From positions 144,741,009 to 144,805,008 of the forward strand of contig NC_134834.1 in the NCBI RefSeq assembly GCF_004210375.1: a DNA stretch of 64,000 nt, given 5' to 3'. The stretch is from Tachypleus tridentatus (taxonomy: Eukaryota > Arthropoda > Merostomata > Xiphosura > Limulidae). The position numbers and the translations under genes are program-made. Below the pieces are notes generated by a model that saw only the letters and a list, made by a program, of their open reading frames with translations, was not told where the DNA came from and did not search any database. Of this stretch, positions 36,701 to 44,989 are shown in pieces. How positions within the stretch are numbered: the first letter of the stretch is position 1; every line of letters begins with the position of its first letter.

Positions 36701-39700
36701 ACAATAAGTGATTTATTATAGTTGTACCTAAGGATGACAATAAGTGATTTATTATAGTTGTACCTAAGGATGACTATAAGTGATTTATTATAGTTGTACC
36801 TAAGGATGACAATAAGTGATTTATTATAGTTGTACCTAAGGATGACTATAAGTGATTTATTATAGTTGTACCTAAGGATGACAATAAGTGATTTATTATA
36901 GTTGTACCTAAGGATGACAATAAGTGATTTATCATAGTTATACTTAAGAATGACAACAAATTATATATTTTAGGTGTACCTACATATGGACACGAGTAAT
37001 TTCATGCGTTTGCCATAATTAGGCAGCATATTTTCACCATATCTTCCAACACAAATGTTTGGTTGGTTTCTAATCTAATGCTTGATTAAAATCTCCGAAA
37101 TATTTTGTTCTATATAAAAGGATATTAACTACATGCTTAAAAATTCATGGTGTTACTCCATATAAAAAGCAATTTGCTGAACAACGCCTATGTATGAACA
37201 TGGTTATTATGAAATCCACCTTGAAAATCCTAGCTACTACCCAGCTTCTTCCAGATTGGCTGGAGTAGAAGAGTTATATATTGTGTCTTTATCATCACAT
37301 AATTGTAGATTGTTTGTTTGTTTCAGAATTTTCATGGAAAGCTGCAAAAGGTTATCTGCGCATAGTTGTCACTGACTTTAAATTGATATACTAGAAGGAT
37401 GGCAGTTAGTCAACAACATTCGCCACCGCCTCTTTGGCTACTGTAATTCAATAATTCCCAGAATGGGCATGCTAACCACTGGGCTGCGCCCAACCAATGA
37501 CGTAGCAAAATCATAGCCACTATCTATTTTAAAGCCCAAATCATTTATGAATGTCGTAATAAAGAAAATACTGATTAATCACGCGAAAGCATGTAATTGA
37601 TTGTTTTGAATTTCCCGCAAAGCTATACGAGGGCTATCTGCGCTAGCCGTCCCTAATTTAGAGGGAAGGCAGCTAGTCATCATCACCCACCGCCAACTTT
37701 TGGCCTACTCTTTTACTAACGATAGTAGAATCGACCGTAACTTTATAACGCCCCCACAGATGAAAGGGCGAGCATATTTCGTGTGATAGGGATTCGAACC
37801 TGCGATCTCAGATTACGAGCCGAGTTCCTTAACCACCTGGCCATGCCGGCCAAAGGCTTGATATTAATCAGTATATAAAACTACGCATGTATATTTTATA
37901 CAAACCATGAGAAACTTAACGTTACGTGGTATTCGAAGTGAAAAGAATGTATTTTTGAATGATTTCTTTGTTCGTGTATTTTCTTTCCAAATTTCTCGCA
38001 CAAGAAGCTTGCACAAATAGCGAAAAAAACTGATTTACACAAAATGATATAGTGTTACATCATTGGATATGATGGCTCCATCTAGTACACAAAATTATAA
38101 TTACATCAACTACTTCAAATTTTTTTTTTTAAAATTTCGCACAAAGCTACTCGAGGGCTATCTGCGCTAGCCGTCCCTAATTTAGCACTGTAAGACTAGA
38201 GGGAAGGCAGCTAGTCATCACCACCCACCGCCAACACTTGGGCTACTCTTTTACCAACGAATAGTGGGATTGACTGTCACATTGTAACGCCTCCACGATT
38301 GAAAGGGCGAGCATGTTTGACGCGACAGGGATGCGAACCCGCGACCCTCAGATTACGAGTCGAGTGCCTTAACACGCTTGGCCATGTCGGTCCTACTTCA
38401 AAATGACTAAACATTTTTATGTAAGAGGTAACAGTAACATATGGTGAATCTACATTTTTATTATTTAAGTTACGTCATATTTTAGAATTTAAATGTTAGT
38501 TTGATTAATACCTAATAATAAAGTGTAGAATATCTTGGTGGTAAAATAAAATATGACATCAATATTATCCATGCTTTTCCCGTCATTTCAAAAGTAAATA
38601 AATATTAAGTTTTGCGTGCGCACGTTTTCACACGTACCGCGTGAAGTAGACGCTCTAAACGGGAGATGGCTGAACGCTTGGACAACACCAAGAGCGGGTT
38701 CGAATCTCCGTCACACCAAACATGCTCGCCCTTTCAGCCGTGGGGGCGCTATTATGTGATAGTCAATCCCATTATTCATAGGTAAAGGGGTAGCCCGAAA
38801 GTTGGCGGTAGGTGTTGATGACTAACCACTTTCTTCTAGTCTTACACTGCTAAATTAAGGTCGGCTAGCACAAAGAGCCCTCGTGTAGCTTTGCACAACT
38901 TTCCAAACAAACAATCTTAAGTATAGACTATACACCCAAATCATTAGTGCTTCAGCCACTTTCCTTTACAATATAAACTGGAAACAAACCTAAAAATTTC
39001 CAAATAGCGTTCTTCTTTATATTCTAAGCGACCAAAACGTAAATTGATAAGTCAAACTCTGTATTTAAAAATAAAAGAAATATAAACCACAACGTATATC
39101 TTACGAACGTTTTAATCATATGAAACAGAGTTCCTGTATCCTGCAGTAAAAAATTAAACAGACATTGTCTGTTTTTTCTCTCCTTTTTTTTATGGTAACT
39201 CTGTTATATGACTGAACCAAATTTTCATCTTTTTTGGTCTGTAGTGCAGCAGGCCATATCGGAACCAGCTTGTCACACGAGTCCTGTGGTGGATTTAATC
39301 AACGCAGCCAAGAAACCCTGCCACGAAGACGAAAGGTTCGTAGAAAAATTAAAAAAATCCTATAGACTATTAGAAGGAAAATTCTTGGTTTTTACCACAT
39401 TCATATATGCAAGCCAAATTCTTTTATTGGACGGCTTCAAGAGTTGTCACCAAGCTTCGAAAATAAAATTTACGCATTGCAATGACAAAATATACACTTA
39501 TACTATGTTTATTATGTTTTAAACACTACACAATTTATTTAGTTCCAGAAGAAAAGAATGCATAATATTATTTTAACCACATTAGATCCGTCATATCCAT
39601 TGCCGAAGACGCATTCTGTTCAATCCAGAGTTCATCATAGTTTACACACATCCATTTGGATAACTGGTGTACACAAATCCATGAATCTTGTAGAAATCTT

Positions 39701-42700
39701 TAGCAGGTTTCTATATTTTATATCTACCCTTAAAACTGATAAGTAAAAAGAATGCTGTGAGAAACTGGGTAAATTAAATACTGCGTTATTTTTAAGCCTG
39801 CTTTTGACTTAGCCATTGACATCACCAAAAGGTATAGTAGTCATGACTTTTTATAAATCTAATGTTATTAATAATAACTTCAAAATGTTTACACAGCTTC
39901 AATACCACCTCAACGTTTGAGACAGAAAGAGCGAAGTGTCTTTTAACTTTGAGACGTTTTTTTTTGGGTATTACGTGATCACTACCTTTTATCTAGCACC
40001 AAGCTAATTTTATGAACCTAAAGGTAGTGACATCACTTGTGAAACATCTTCGCACCTTAATGAAGACGCGTTGACGCTATTGTATTTTTTCTTCATGTAT
40101 CGATAATGTGAGAAAACCAAGAGTTAATTTGTTGTTACACTAAATATCTGATGTTTTTTATTTATCTCTAACATGTACTATATGCTTAAGTGTCAAAAGT
40201 ACATATAAAAAGGACAAAACGTTGACAAGAAAACGAAACAATTACATATAGTTTTAGTTGTTTTTCTAAATTCCAAAATCGAGTCAATTACACAGTTCAC
40301 GTTTCGATTAAAAATACCAAAAATAAACGTCTAAGTAAATTAAAATAATAGACATATACAGATATAGTGAAACATACATTTCCACACATCCTTTAGGTTA
40401 CTACTAGCAAGCTAAGTATTAATGAATTATTGTGAAAGACTAGAGGGAAGGCAGCTAATTATCATCACCCTTTACTCACAATCTGAGAGTCGCGGGCCCG
40501 ACCAAAGAGGCCTTTCATAGAATACCAAAACTCATCAGCTGGGCTGGTCTATGGCATCCAAAAGTTCAATTGGAATACAGTTTAGATCTTGATTAAACAA
40601 TATAATTTTATGTTGTGGTGTTAAAAAAGAAAAAGTGAAGCAATGCAAAGATAATCATGTTAAAGGTTTTTGTGTAAAAAAATGTTTCTATTAACCATAC
40701 ACAGTTATGAAATAATCAAATTAACACTAGGTAATACTTGTGTACAGAAAATGTACTTAATTTGTATAGCACTCATTAAAGACTTAGATAAAAAATCTGG
40801 TCTTACGTTAAGTCTAAAGTACTTGTTTAGTTTAGAATTAAGCACAAAGCTACACAATAGGCTATCTGTGCTTTGCTCAGAACCCGGTTTTTAGCGGTGT
40901 GAGTCCACAGACATACCGCTGTGCCACCGTGGGGACTAAGTTTAAAATAATAATAAAAAGTTATATGTGGAAGATATGATAATTCTTTGGGCACATAAAC
41001 ATATGTACAAGATGGAGTAAAAGTGACTAGAAACTGTTATTAAGAACACAGTTCAAATTCTAAACATTACTCTGAAATAGTAACTAGTTTTAACAGCCGT
41101 CGTTATAATTCCTTCAATGTTAACCGTATAATACCAACAATACCAACAGTTTTAGTACTAACTATATCGTGACTTGTGTAAGAAAACGTTTTAGGCTTCG
41201 ATAAGGTGGCTGAATGCACAATTTTTGGAAGACGACATTTTCATTACACGTGTGAATTACTTTAAAAAGTTTCTTAAAATAAGGTTCTTGTTTGATAAAG
41301 TTGTATATTTATTTATATTTCAGATAATGTTTAAAGAAATAAAAACTGGGACGGTTTATGTATATCATATACTTAGATTTCAAGATAGAAAAACGTTGTA
41401 TGGTATTTGTTTGACAGATCAGTTATTAAACATTTCGAGAAAGATCGAAGGAGTTAGGGCACATTTTTAAGGTTAAAAGGGCCAAAAATGATGAAGGTCA
41501 TATTTTCCGGGAAATAACCACTGAATTTCTAGAGGGCAAAACTACGAGGTGACACCATCGAGGAAGTATTCATTCAATTTTGAAGAAGGGTTTGTTTATT
41601 TCTGAATTTCGCGCAAAGTTACTCGAGGGCTATCTGCTCTAGCCGTCCCTAATTTAGCAGTGTAAGACTAGAGGGAAGATAGCCAGTCACCATCACCCAC
41701 CGCCAACTCTTGGGCTACTCTTTTACCAACGAAAAGTGGGATTGACCGTCACGTTATAGCGTCCTCACGGCTGAAAGGGCAAACATGTTTGGTGTGACGG
41801 AGATTCGAACCCGCGACCCTTGGATTACGAGTCGAACGCCTTAACCCACCTGGCCACGCCGAGCTTTGAAGAAGGGAAATTAGGCGTAGGTCATTATCTC
41901 GAAAAACAAATCTACTTAAGCTTTAAGAGGGCAAAGGCATGAGACGTACTCTACTGCTCTGGCTACGTGCATGGAAATTTTCTGACACTGCCACACCATA
42001 TTCTGTAACCTAAGAGGTAGAGACGTTGGTCCTGTGTGTTGAAACACTTAAAATGTACCGTTACACACAAACAATTAAAATACGAAAGCAAATTAATGAA
42101 GAAGTATTGGAACATGTAAAGGTAAAAAGACAACTGTTGAACACACGTGGGAAATAGAAGATGTAATATTTTTGACATATTAGATATCAAGGAAGGTTTA
42201 TAAAGGTTCTGATATATACAAAAAAGAGAGTGTAAAACATGCAGGCTATCTTGGCTCAACTAGATTAGCATTTGCCTTCAGAACTGGGAAGGTCAACACA
42301 ATTGGATGATAGACTGACCACACCATTTGTTTATAATTCCCTCCAATAAAGTTTTATAAGACTCTGGGTGAGAAGGAGTAACTCACCCAGAATAACTCGA
42401 AAACGGATTGGGGTTATTATAATAATCACGTTGTGTATTATCCAATAAAAAACACACACGTGCTCCACTAATAACTCCAACAAATCAGATTATCATGTAT
42501 TTCAAAACAGTATCTTTCTTTAAAAATTAAGTAAGTTTCATGAAAGAATACAGAACGCTTTTCTTGAAATTGTCTATAATTATATTAATTTGTAGTTCAG
42601 TTTTAAAGCTAGGAATGACCAAATTATAGGTTCAGGTATGCTTTTATAATTCCTACGAGTATTTTTAAATTTTGTGCTTGCACTCTTAATTATAAAAATT

Positions 42701-43249
42701 GTTGACAAAAGTTTTACATACGAAGACAAACGAGGGTAAACACAAAAAATAGAAAAACTGTTTTACCTTTTTCTCTGAACAGGAACCCTTTTCTCCATTT
42801 TCTTGTATAGGAGCATTTTGACTGTCCCATGATGTTCCTTCATTTATATAGCCTCCCGAAAGAGGGCGTTGGTTTGAGTCTGCTTTTGTCATAGAACTTT
42901 CAGAGCCTGACGTGTTTTTTATGTCTATAGTTTTGACCAAAGGAGGCTTTTCTTCTAACTGTCTGTTTAATACAGTGGGAGAATTGTTTTCACTGCTGCT
43001 TGTAGGAGGTGACCAAGGGTCCTGGCTACCGGATGATGCGTCTGTTCTAACTGGAAGTGACAGAGCGCTTCGACTCGCAACTGTGGAAGGCCAATGGGTA
43101 CACCTAGTTTCTGGCAGAGAGGACGCGTTTCCATTCATGCTCCCATTCGCAAGTTCAGATACGCTAGGAGTAATGGTCACCGTGGTCAGCTCCAAGACAT
43201 TGTCCACCATGGGGTCATGGTGTCGATTGCCTCCTACAATCTTTTTAGC
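15584..43249 (-). CDS. Multi-exon gene for a C-terminal SH2-domain adaptor-like protein (5' end missing)
   Basis: Join on the minus strand: 43249-42767, 33913-33669, 32661-32584, 25112-24941, 15793-15584. The total is 1188 nt, 395 codons plus TAG, with every junction in phase. Residues 1-242 are rich in Ser, Thr, Pro and charged residues and look disordered. Residues about 262-353 form an SH2 domain: Trp262 at the start ([11 protein letters not shown]), the FMVRES strand with Arg287 for phosphotyrosine binding, [15 protein letters not shown], and the closing [14 protein letters not shown] 42-residue tail (354-395) ends the protein. The second half of the SH2 resembles the tensin class, but no PTB domain follows it. 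The expected role is phosphotyrosine-dependent docking in the cytoplasm. No kinase or phosphatase domain is visible. An SH2-last layout with a short tail is also found in SH2D5/EGFRAP-type adaptors; this is a hypothesis from memory. The first exons are not identified. Confidence 0.87.
16060..16660 (+). repeat. Old dispersed repeat split by a SINE
   Basis: 16060-16260 carries the phrase ATCTCGAAAACGGCTGAATG, a wording common to several invertebrate repeats. 16570-16660 looks like its continuation. The SINE at 16294-16568 sits between them. Confidence 0.4.
16294..16568 (+). repeat. SINE family 1
   Basis: Head GATATGGCCAGGCGGTTAAT, anticodon region CTCGTAACCCGAG, tail GAAATTAAAAAAACCAAAC. Confidence 0.9.
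17254..18450 (+). mobile_element. mariner element, copy 1 (defective)
   Basis: DD34D-type mariner. The right end reads cagacattacttaaggacgacctga before a TA. The left end is shortened (tcattccataagtgatg). The transposase frame starts at 17419 ([12 protein letters not shown]) and recurs as [12 protein letters not shown] (first catalytic Asp region) and SDYHLF in the [11 protein letters not shown] box near 18190. Frameshifts and stops break it. Relative to copy 2 it lacks 18 bp after FKK but keeps a segment ([13 protein letters not shown]) that copy 2 has lost. Not active. Confidence 0.85.
18457..19698 (+). mobile_element. Tc1-like transposon (defective)
   Basis: Terminal inverted repeats of about 86 bp (left tacattgctgaccaaaatc, right inverted tacactgctggccaaaatc) differ at few positions. 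TA lies on both sides. The transposase starts near 18761: [20 protein letters not shown], a paired-type helix-turn-helix with SKTAVANFL. Later pieces in shifted frames include [13 protein letters not shown] (a catalytic Asp region) and [18 protein letters not shown]. There are several stops and frameshifts, so it is inactive. It begins 6 bp after mariner copy 1 ends. Confidence 0.88.
19700..21485. other. Intron DNA, no coding feature
   Basis: The long open frame at 20355-20654 is AT-rich and lacks splice support. An 18-bp palindrome lies inside. Confidence 0.55.
20261..20278. repeat. Perfect 18-bp palindrome
   Basis: ACCCAAATCGATTTGGGT in otherwise featureless AT-rich DNA. Confidence 0.8.
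21486..21570 (-). repeat. SINE family 2b, old copy
   Basis: Reverse copy with CCACGGGTATCGATACCC and AGCGTCTTAAGTC. Confidence 0.55.
21632..21890 (-). repeat. SINE family 1 with a T-arm deletion
   Basis: Reverse copy from TTTGTTTGTTTGCGCAAAGC to CTGGCCATGCCGGG. The CCGCGACC part is missing, so GGATTCGAACTCCCTCAG joins directly; the fragment at 26.07 kb shares this deletion. Confidence 0.9.
22884..23010 (+). repeat. SINE family 2a, full length
   Basis: GCTAGTACAGCGGTATGTC (A box region), GGGGTTCGATTCTCC (B box), AGCAGATAGCCCGATGTGGC and a CACATACACAATACAC tail. Confidence 0.8.
23201..23480 (+). repeat. SINE family 1 with perfect target duplication
   Basis: Flanked by TCCCCTCCTGCC at 23189-23200 and 23481-23492. 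Head GGTCGGGATGGCCAGGTGGT. Confidence 0.94.
23963..24242 (-). repeat. SINE family 1 with target duplication
   Basis: CAGTTTTACT flanks both ends (23953-23962, 24243-24252). A long T run marks the reversed tail. Confidence 0.93.
24662..24800. repeat. Direct duplication, about 75 bp twice
   Basis: TGGCCACTTTAATAGGACC / AAGCCACTTTAATAGGACC in two copies. The wording resembles Tc1-type ends. Confidence 0.55.
24941..25112 (-). CDS. SH2 gene, exon d (core of the SH2 domain)
   Basis: The acceptor is gtttatttttcag and the donor is ATCAAG|GTGAGA. The exon is 172 nt: one base completes the Arg codon, then 57 codons follow, ending in phase 0. It encodes [15 protein letters not shown], then [18 protein letters not shown], and then the strand region [14 protein letters not shown]. 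The Arg of the FMVRES motif (residue 287 of the in-window product) is the conserved phosphotyrosine-binding residue and is present. The fit of residues and phases on both sides makes this the strongest evidence for the gene. Confidence 0.92.
25515..25778. repeat. 66-bp tandem repeat, four near-identical copies
   Basis: Units start at 25515, 25581, 25647 and 25713 (CATGTGAAACTCTTCCTGTC). 66 is a multiple of three, so two minus-strand frames stay open as a 22-residue repeat. It lies 400 bp upstream of exon d, inside the intron, and is not taken as coding. Confidence 0.92.
26069..26117 (-). repeat. SINE family 1, tRNA head only
   Basis: ACTCCCTCAGATTACGAGTC to CTGGCCATG, with the same T-arm deletion as the copy at 21.6 kb. 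Confidence 0.75.
26118..27980. other. Intron DNA, no feature seen
   Basis: AT-rich, no repeat recognised. Confidence 0.55.
27981..28152. repeat. 86-bp exact tandem duplication
   Basis: TATCATCACATGAGTACCAT recurs at 27981 and 28067 and the whole unit is repeated. Confidence 0.9.
28218..28635. repeat. 38-bp tandem array with three-unit higher order
   Basis: About 11 units of TGTATGGACTCTACAATACT type. Variants CCTGTGTTCC and CATATGTACC recur in an a-b-c pattern of 114 bp, so the array grew by copying triplets. Open frames across it are by-products. Confidence 0.9.
28636..29699. other. Intron DNA, no feature seen
   Basis: No recognisable repeat or exon. Confidence 0.5.
29700..30720 (-). pseudogene. 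Decayed non-LTR retrotransposon reverse transcriptase
   Basis: On the minus strand, in broken frames from high to low coordinates: [11 protein letters not shown] near 30.65 kb; [13 protein letters not shown] then [20 protein letters not shown] (the RT block usually GCxLSPLLFNLY) near 30.5 kb; a degenerate ADD box [14 protein letters not shown] near 30.25 kb; then [18 protein letters not shown] near 30.08 kb and C-terminal remnants. A SINE piece (30337-30425) interrupts it between the SPLLFNL and ADD blocks. The clade cannot be assigned by eye. The plus-strand open frame at 30407-30631 is a shadow. Confidence 0.7.
30337..30425 (-). repeat. SINE family 1 fragment inside the LINE
   Basis: GATTTCGCGCAAAGCTAAAC to ATAGTGGGATGGACCGTCA, truncated and internally deleted. 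Confidence 0.65.
30721..31723. other. Intron DNA, possibly more of the decayed LINE
   Basis: The LINE may continue a short way past 30720, but no block is recognisable. Confidence 0.4.
31724..31994 (-). repeat. SINE family 1, old full-length copy
   Basis: From TTTTTTTAATTTTGCG to CTGGCTATGCCGAG, with scattered substitutions. Confidence 0.88.
32058..32335 (+). repeat. SINE family 1
   Basis: GGCCTGGCATGGCCAGTTAG head, GGGTTCGAATCCCCGTC B box, AAAAACAAACAAATAAA tail. Confidence 0.92.
32336..32423 (-). repeat. SINE family 2, diverged copy
   Basis: AGAGGAATTCAACCTTTAGT, TTGTAAATCCGAAGA, CCGCTGTCCCACCGGGG, abutting the preceding SINE tail. Confidence 0.5.
32584..32661 (-). CDS. SH2 gene, exon c (start of the SH2 domain)
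   Basis: This is a small exon of 78 nt with a strong acceptor (a run of nine T then CAG) and the donor CCAAG|GTTAGC. A nearby CAG|GTATTC would also fit a donor, but it would remove GIPR and break the phase with exon d. The first base completes the split Arg codon from exon b, and the exon ends with two bases of another Arg codon. It encodes [16 protein letters not shown] and then APWFQAGIP, the first strand and start of helix A of the SH2 fold. Confidence 0.85.
33281..33490. repeat. 46-bp tandem repeat, about 4.5 copies
   Basis: GATTACCTAATTTCTAGCTC units start at 33281, 33327, 33373, 33419 and 33465, within the 1-kb intron between exons c and b. Confidence 0.9.
33669..33913 (-). CDS. SH2 gene, exon b (Ser-rich, ends in a proline run)
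   Basis: The acceptor is atctttag before 33913, with a weak pyrimidine tract because a TA microsatellite lies just upstream. The donor is AGAAAG|GTAGGT. The exon is 245 nt, starts in phase 0 as exon a requires, and leaves two bases (AG) for the next exon. It encodes a serine-rich segment ([20 protein letters not shown]) with acidic patches, and it ends TPPPPPER, a possible SH3 or EVH1 ligand. Long open frames on the opposite strand (33617-33917) are shadows of this exon. An array of 47-bp repeats begins about 90 bp upstream of the acceptor. Confidence 0.82.
34001..34790. repeat. 47-bp minisatellite, about 16 copies
   Basis: Unit AACAATACGTTTACTTCGTG plus ATTCGTTGATGGCAATATAC. Two variants (CTTCGTG and CTTTGTG) alternate irregularly. 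It starts about 90 bp upstream of the exon b acceptor. Minus-strand open frames across it are artefacts of the unit. Confidence 0.93.
34791..35954. other. Intron DNA, diverged repeat edge then nothing
   Basis: 34791-34930 holds decayed 47-bp-type units. The rest is unassigned. Confidence 0.5.
35955..36315. repeat. Duplicated 90-bp segment around a SINE remnant
   Basis: GATATTTTGGTTGAGATTGG with flanks appears near 36010 and 36265. Between them lies a SINE reduced to both ends (36158-36225). Confidence 0.65.
36510..36990. repeat. 36-bp tandem array, about 13 copies
   Basis: AAGTGATTTATTATAGTTGT units; the centre is near identical, the edges diverged. Confidence 0.92.
37310..37492 (-). repeat. 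Old SINE with a different tRNA head
   Basis: The family 1 body is recognisable (GGTTATCTGCGCATAG, GGATGGCAGTTAGTC), but the head end reads GGCATGCTAACCACTGGGC, unlike the usual head. Confidence 0.5.
37597..37852 (-). repeat. SINE family 1
   Basis: TTGATTGTTTTGAATTTCCC to CTGGCCATGCCGGCC, with a small deletion after CCCTAATTTAG. Confidence 0.92.
38120..38392 (-). repeat. SINE family 1 with target duplication
   Basis: CTACTTCAAA flanks both ends (38110-38119, 38393-38402). Confidence 0.94.
38662..38913 (+). repeat. SINE family 1 with a degraded head
   Basis: Normal from GCGGGTTCGAATCTCCGTC onward; the A-box half is not recognisable. Confidence 0.8.
39245..39335 (+). CDS. Candidate plus-strand exon inside an SH2-gene intron
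   Basis: The acceptor context (cattttcatcttttttggtctgtag) is strong. The donor GAAAG|GTTCGT is acceptable. The 91-nt exon has two bases, 29 codons and two bases, reading [17 protein letters not shown] then [14 protein letters not shown] content and residue mix are protein-like compared with the AT-rich surroundings. No family is recognised. It could be an exon of a gene nested on the opposite strand of the SH2 gene, or a relic of one. Confidence 0.33.
40434..40505. repeat. Two SINE fragments in opposite orientation
   Basis: A minus piece (GACTAGAGGGAAGGCAGCTA) meets a plus piece (CTCACAATCTGAGAGTCGCG) of the subtype seen at 60.3 kb. Confidence 0.6.
40836..40934 (-). repeat. SINE family 2b
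   Basis: AATTAAGCACAAAGCTACAC tail, AACCCGGTTTTTAGCGGTGT, ATACCGCTGTGCCACCG head. Confidence 0.72.
41591..41864 (-). repeat. SINE family 1 with perfect target duplication
   Basis: TTTGAAGAAGGG at 41579-41590 and 41865-41876. Confidence 0.95.
42767..43249 (-). CDS. SH2 gene, exon a (161 codons, disordered region)
   Basis: The acceptor is ttttcttttag just before 43249 and the donor is AAAAAG|GTAAAA after 42767. The exon is 483 nt, phase 0 to 0, so it can be skipped or joined without a frame change. It starts [13 protein letters not shown]. The rest is rich in Ser, Thr, Pro and Asn ([20 protein letters not shown]) and has no recognisable fold. Several Ser-Pro and Thr-Pro sites and NGS/NGN turns suggest a flexible linker. 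GC content is clearly above the flanking intron. Because the acceptor is good and the first codons are open and protein-like, this is taken as an internal exon and not as a start; the in-frame Met at 43210 is the only early Met. Confidence 0.82.
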
Positions 43250-43315
43250 CTAAAAGAAAATATTAAACCTACTACATTTTACAAAGCCCAGACAATATAA
43301 AATAATACAACTTAC

Positions 43316-43341
43316 ACAACACTGATCCGGATCAAAACGTT
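43316..43341 (-). other. Possible 26-nt microexon upstream of exon a
   Basis: A full GTAAGT donor follows 43316, and an acceptor tatcag precedes 43341. The space to exon a would be a 66-bp intron ending in ttttcttttag. In the frame of exon a the exon reads RFDPDQCC after two bases of a split codon. Against it: the upstream acceptor has no pyrimidine tract, and the base before the donor is T, not G. Confidence 0.3.
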
Positions 43342-43663
43342 CTGATAGTCATTCGTTAAAACTTCATGAGGTAGGAACCGTTTCTAACAATAACAACATC
43401 GTAGTTTCGAGTTTTTTCTTTTCTTTAATTTCGTCCTCTTAGCCATATACCACAAAGTATACTTTCAACATTTTGTTGTGCACTGCGTCAGGTATTGTTC
43501 CCCTTTACGTTAAACCATGTTAGTATTCGTAACTTAAATAATTCTATACTACAACAAATATTATCAGTATTTTGTTATTATGGATAAATAACTGATACAG
43601 CGATAAAATAAGTGAACACAAATAAACGTTTTAATAAAGTCACAAAGCAAAGATCGTATATTA

Positions 43664-44889
43664 TCAAGTCATCCCACAAATAATGTCCGAAAATTTAATA
43701 CAGAAAGTGCATCATCATTTCTGTCTTTGTAGAAGACTTTAATGACTAAATATGTAGTAGGACGTGTATAAAAATGTTCAGACAAATAAACGAAACTAAC
43801 CCAACTCCACTTTCTCAGATCGTTAACCAAATAAACCTTTATGAAGATGGATTTGTCTGAGGAGCACATTAGACATATAATGCTTTATGAGTTTAAAAAA
43901 GGTAATAGTGCTGCAGAAACTACACAAAACATTCAAGGTGCTTATGGTGCGGAGTCTCTCAATGAAAAAAAATGTCGTGTTGAAGGTAGTTTCAGAAGTT
44001 CAGATGAGGTGTGTACAGCTTAAGTGATGAGCCACGTTCAGGTTGTCTGTTGAGTTTAATGATGACTTGCTGCTGGCTACACTTGATGAAGATTGTGCTG
44101 TAACAGTTGAAGAACTAGCACAGAAGTTTAATTCAACCCATTCAACAGTTCACCGTTATCTGCAGCAGAAACCAACATCAGAGCAAGAGTGGACATTTGC
44201 AGTTCTCTGCACTTTCATGAACGTAACTCACATGTTTTGGGCAGGTTAGTGACTGAAAATGAAAATTGGATATACTATAAAAATGTTAAGTGCCGCAGAC
44301 AATGACTTAGTGCAGGTAAACCAGTTAAAGCACAACCCAAAATAGACCTCCACCTTAGGAAAGTATTGTTAGGCGTTTGGTAGGATATTGTTGGTGTGAT
44401 CCACTTTGAACTGCTCCCATTCAATGTAACAATTATATCAGACTTCAATTGTCAACAGTTGAAGCGCTGGAAAGAAAAGAGGCCTGCTTTGATCAGTCGT
44501 AAATTGTTGTGTTACACCTGGATAATGCACAGCTCCATACAGCAAAGATCACATCTGCAAAGATTTAAGAGCTAGACTGGGAAAAACTTCCACATCCTTC
44601 TCATTCTCCAGACCTTGTCTCATCTGATTATCATCTATTCCGAAGGTTGCAGAACTATCTTGATGAAAAGAGCTTGGAACACATGAAGATGTCAAAACTA
44701 CCCTTTCTACATTTATTTCCCCAAACCCCAAGAATTTCATAGAAGTGGCATTCAGAAGCTTGTGAATCGTTGGTAGGAAGTAATTAATAATAATGGAACA
44801 TAGATTATTGATTAAATAACATAAAAGCGTTTGAAATCCTTTCTCTTTTTCTGAGTCTAAAATCGGACATTACTTAAGGGATGACCTGA
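43664..44889 (+). mobile_element. mariner element, copy 2 (defective)
   Basis: About 1226 bp bounded by TA on both sides. The imperfect terminal repeats are tcaagtcatcccacaaataa on the left and, inverted, tcaggtcatcccttaagtaa on the right. The transposase frame opens at 43841 ([15 protein letters not shown]), reaching a stop at 44023, and continues in other frames (VEELAQKFNSTHSTVHRYLQ helix-turn-helix part). It lacks the segment before the first catalytic Asp that copy 1 retains. Same family as the element at 17.25 kb. Confidence 0.87.
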
Positions 44890-44989
44890 TATAAAAACAC
44901 AAAGTGACGAACTTACCCCGTTTTAAAAACGTTCCATATATTATTTCTTTTTCAGATTTATATGTTTATAAAAAATCATAATATTTGTT

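Larger units (their letters stand above)
39336..42766. other. Intron DNA between SINEs
   Basis: Only the listed SINEs and a CTGATGAG motif on the minus strand (40503-40553). An 81-codon frame at 41225-41470 is very AT-rich and is not called. Confidence 0.5.

Noticed and set aside
41225..41470. 81-codon plus-strand ORF with an internal ttcag acceptor
   Set aside because: Very AT-rich, weak donor, no protein-like pattern beyond chance.
42912..43300. Plus-strand open frames over exon a
   Set aside because: Antisense shadows; the minus frame joins in phase with exon b.
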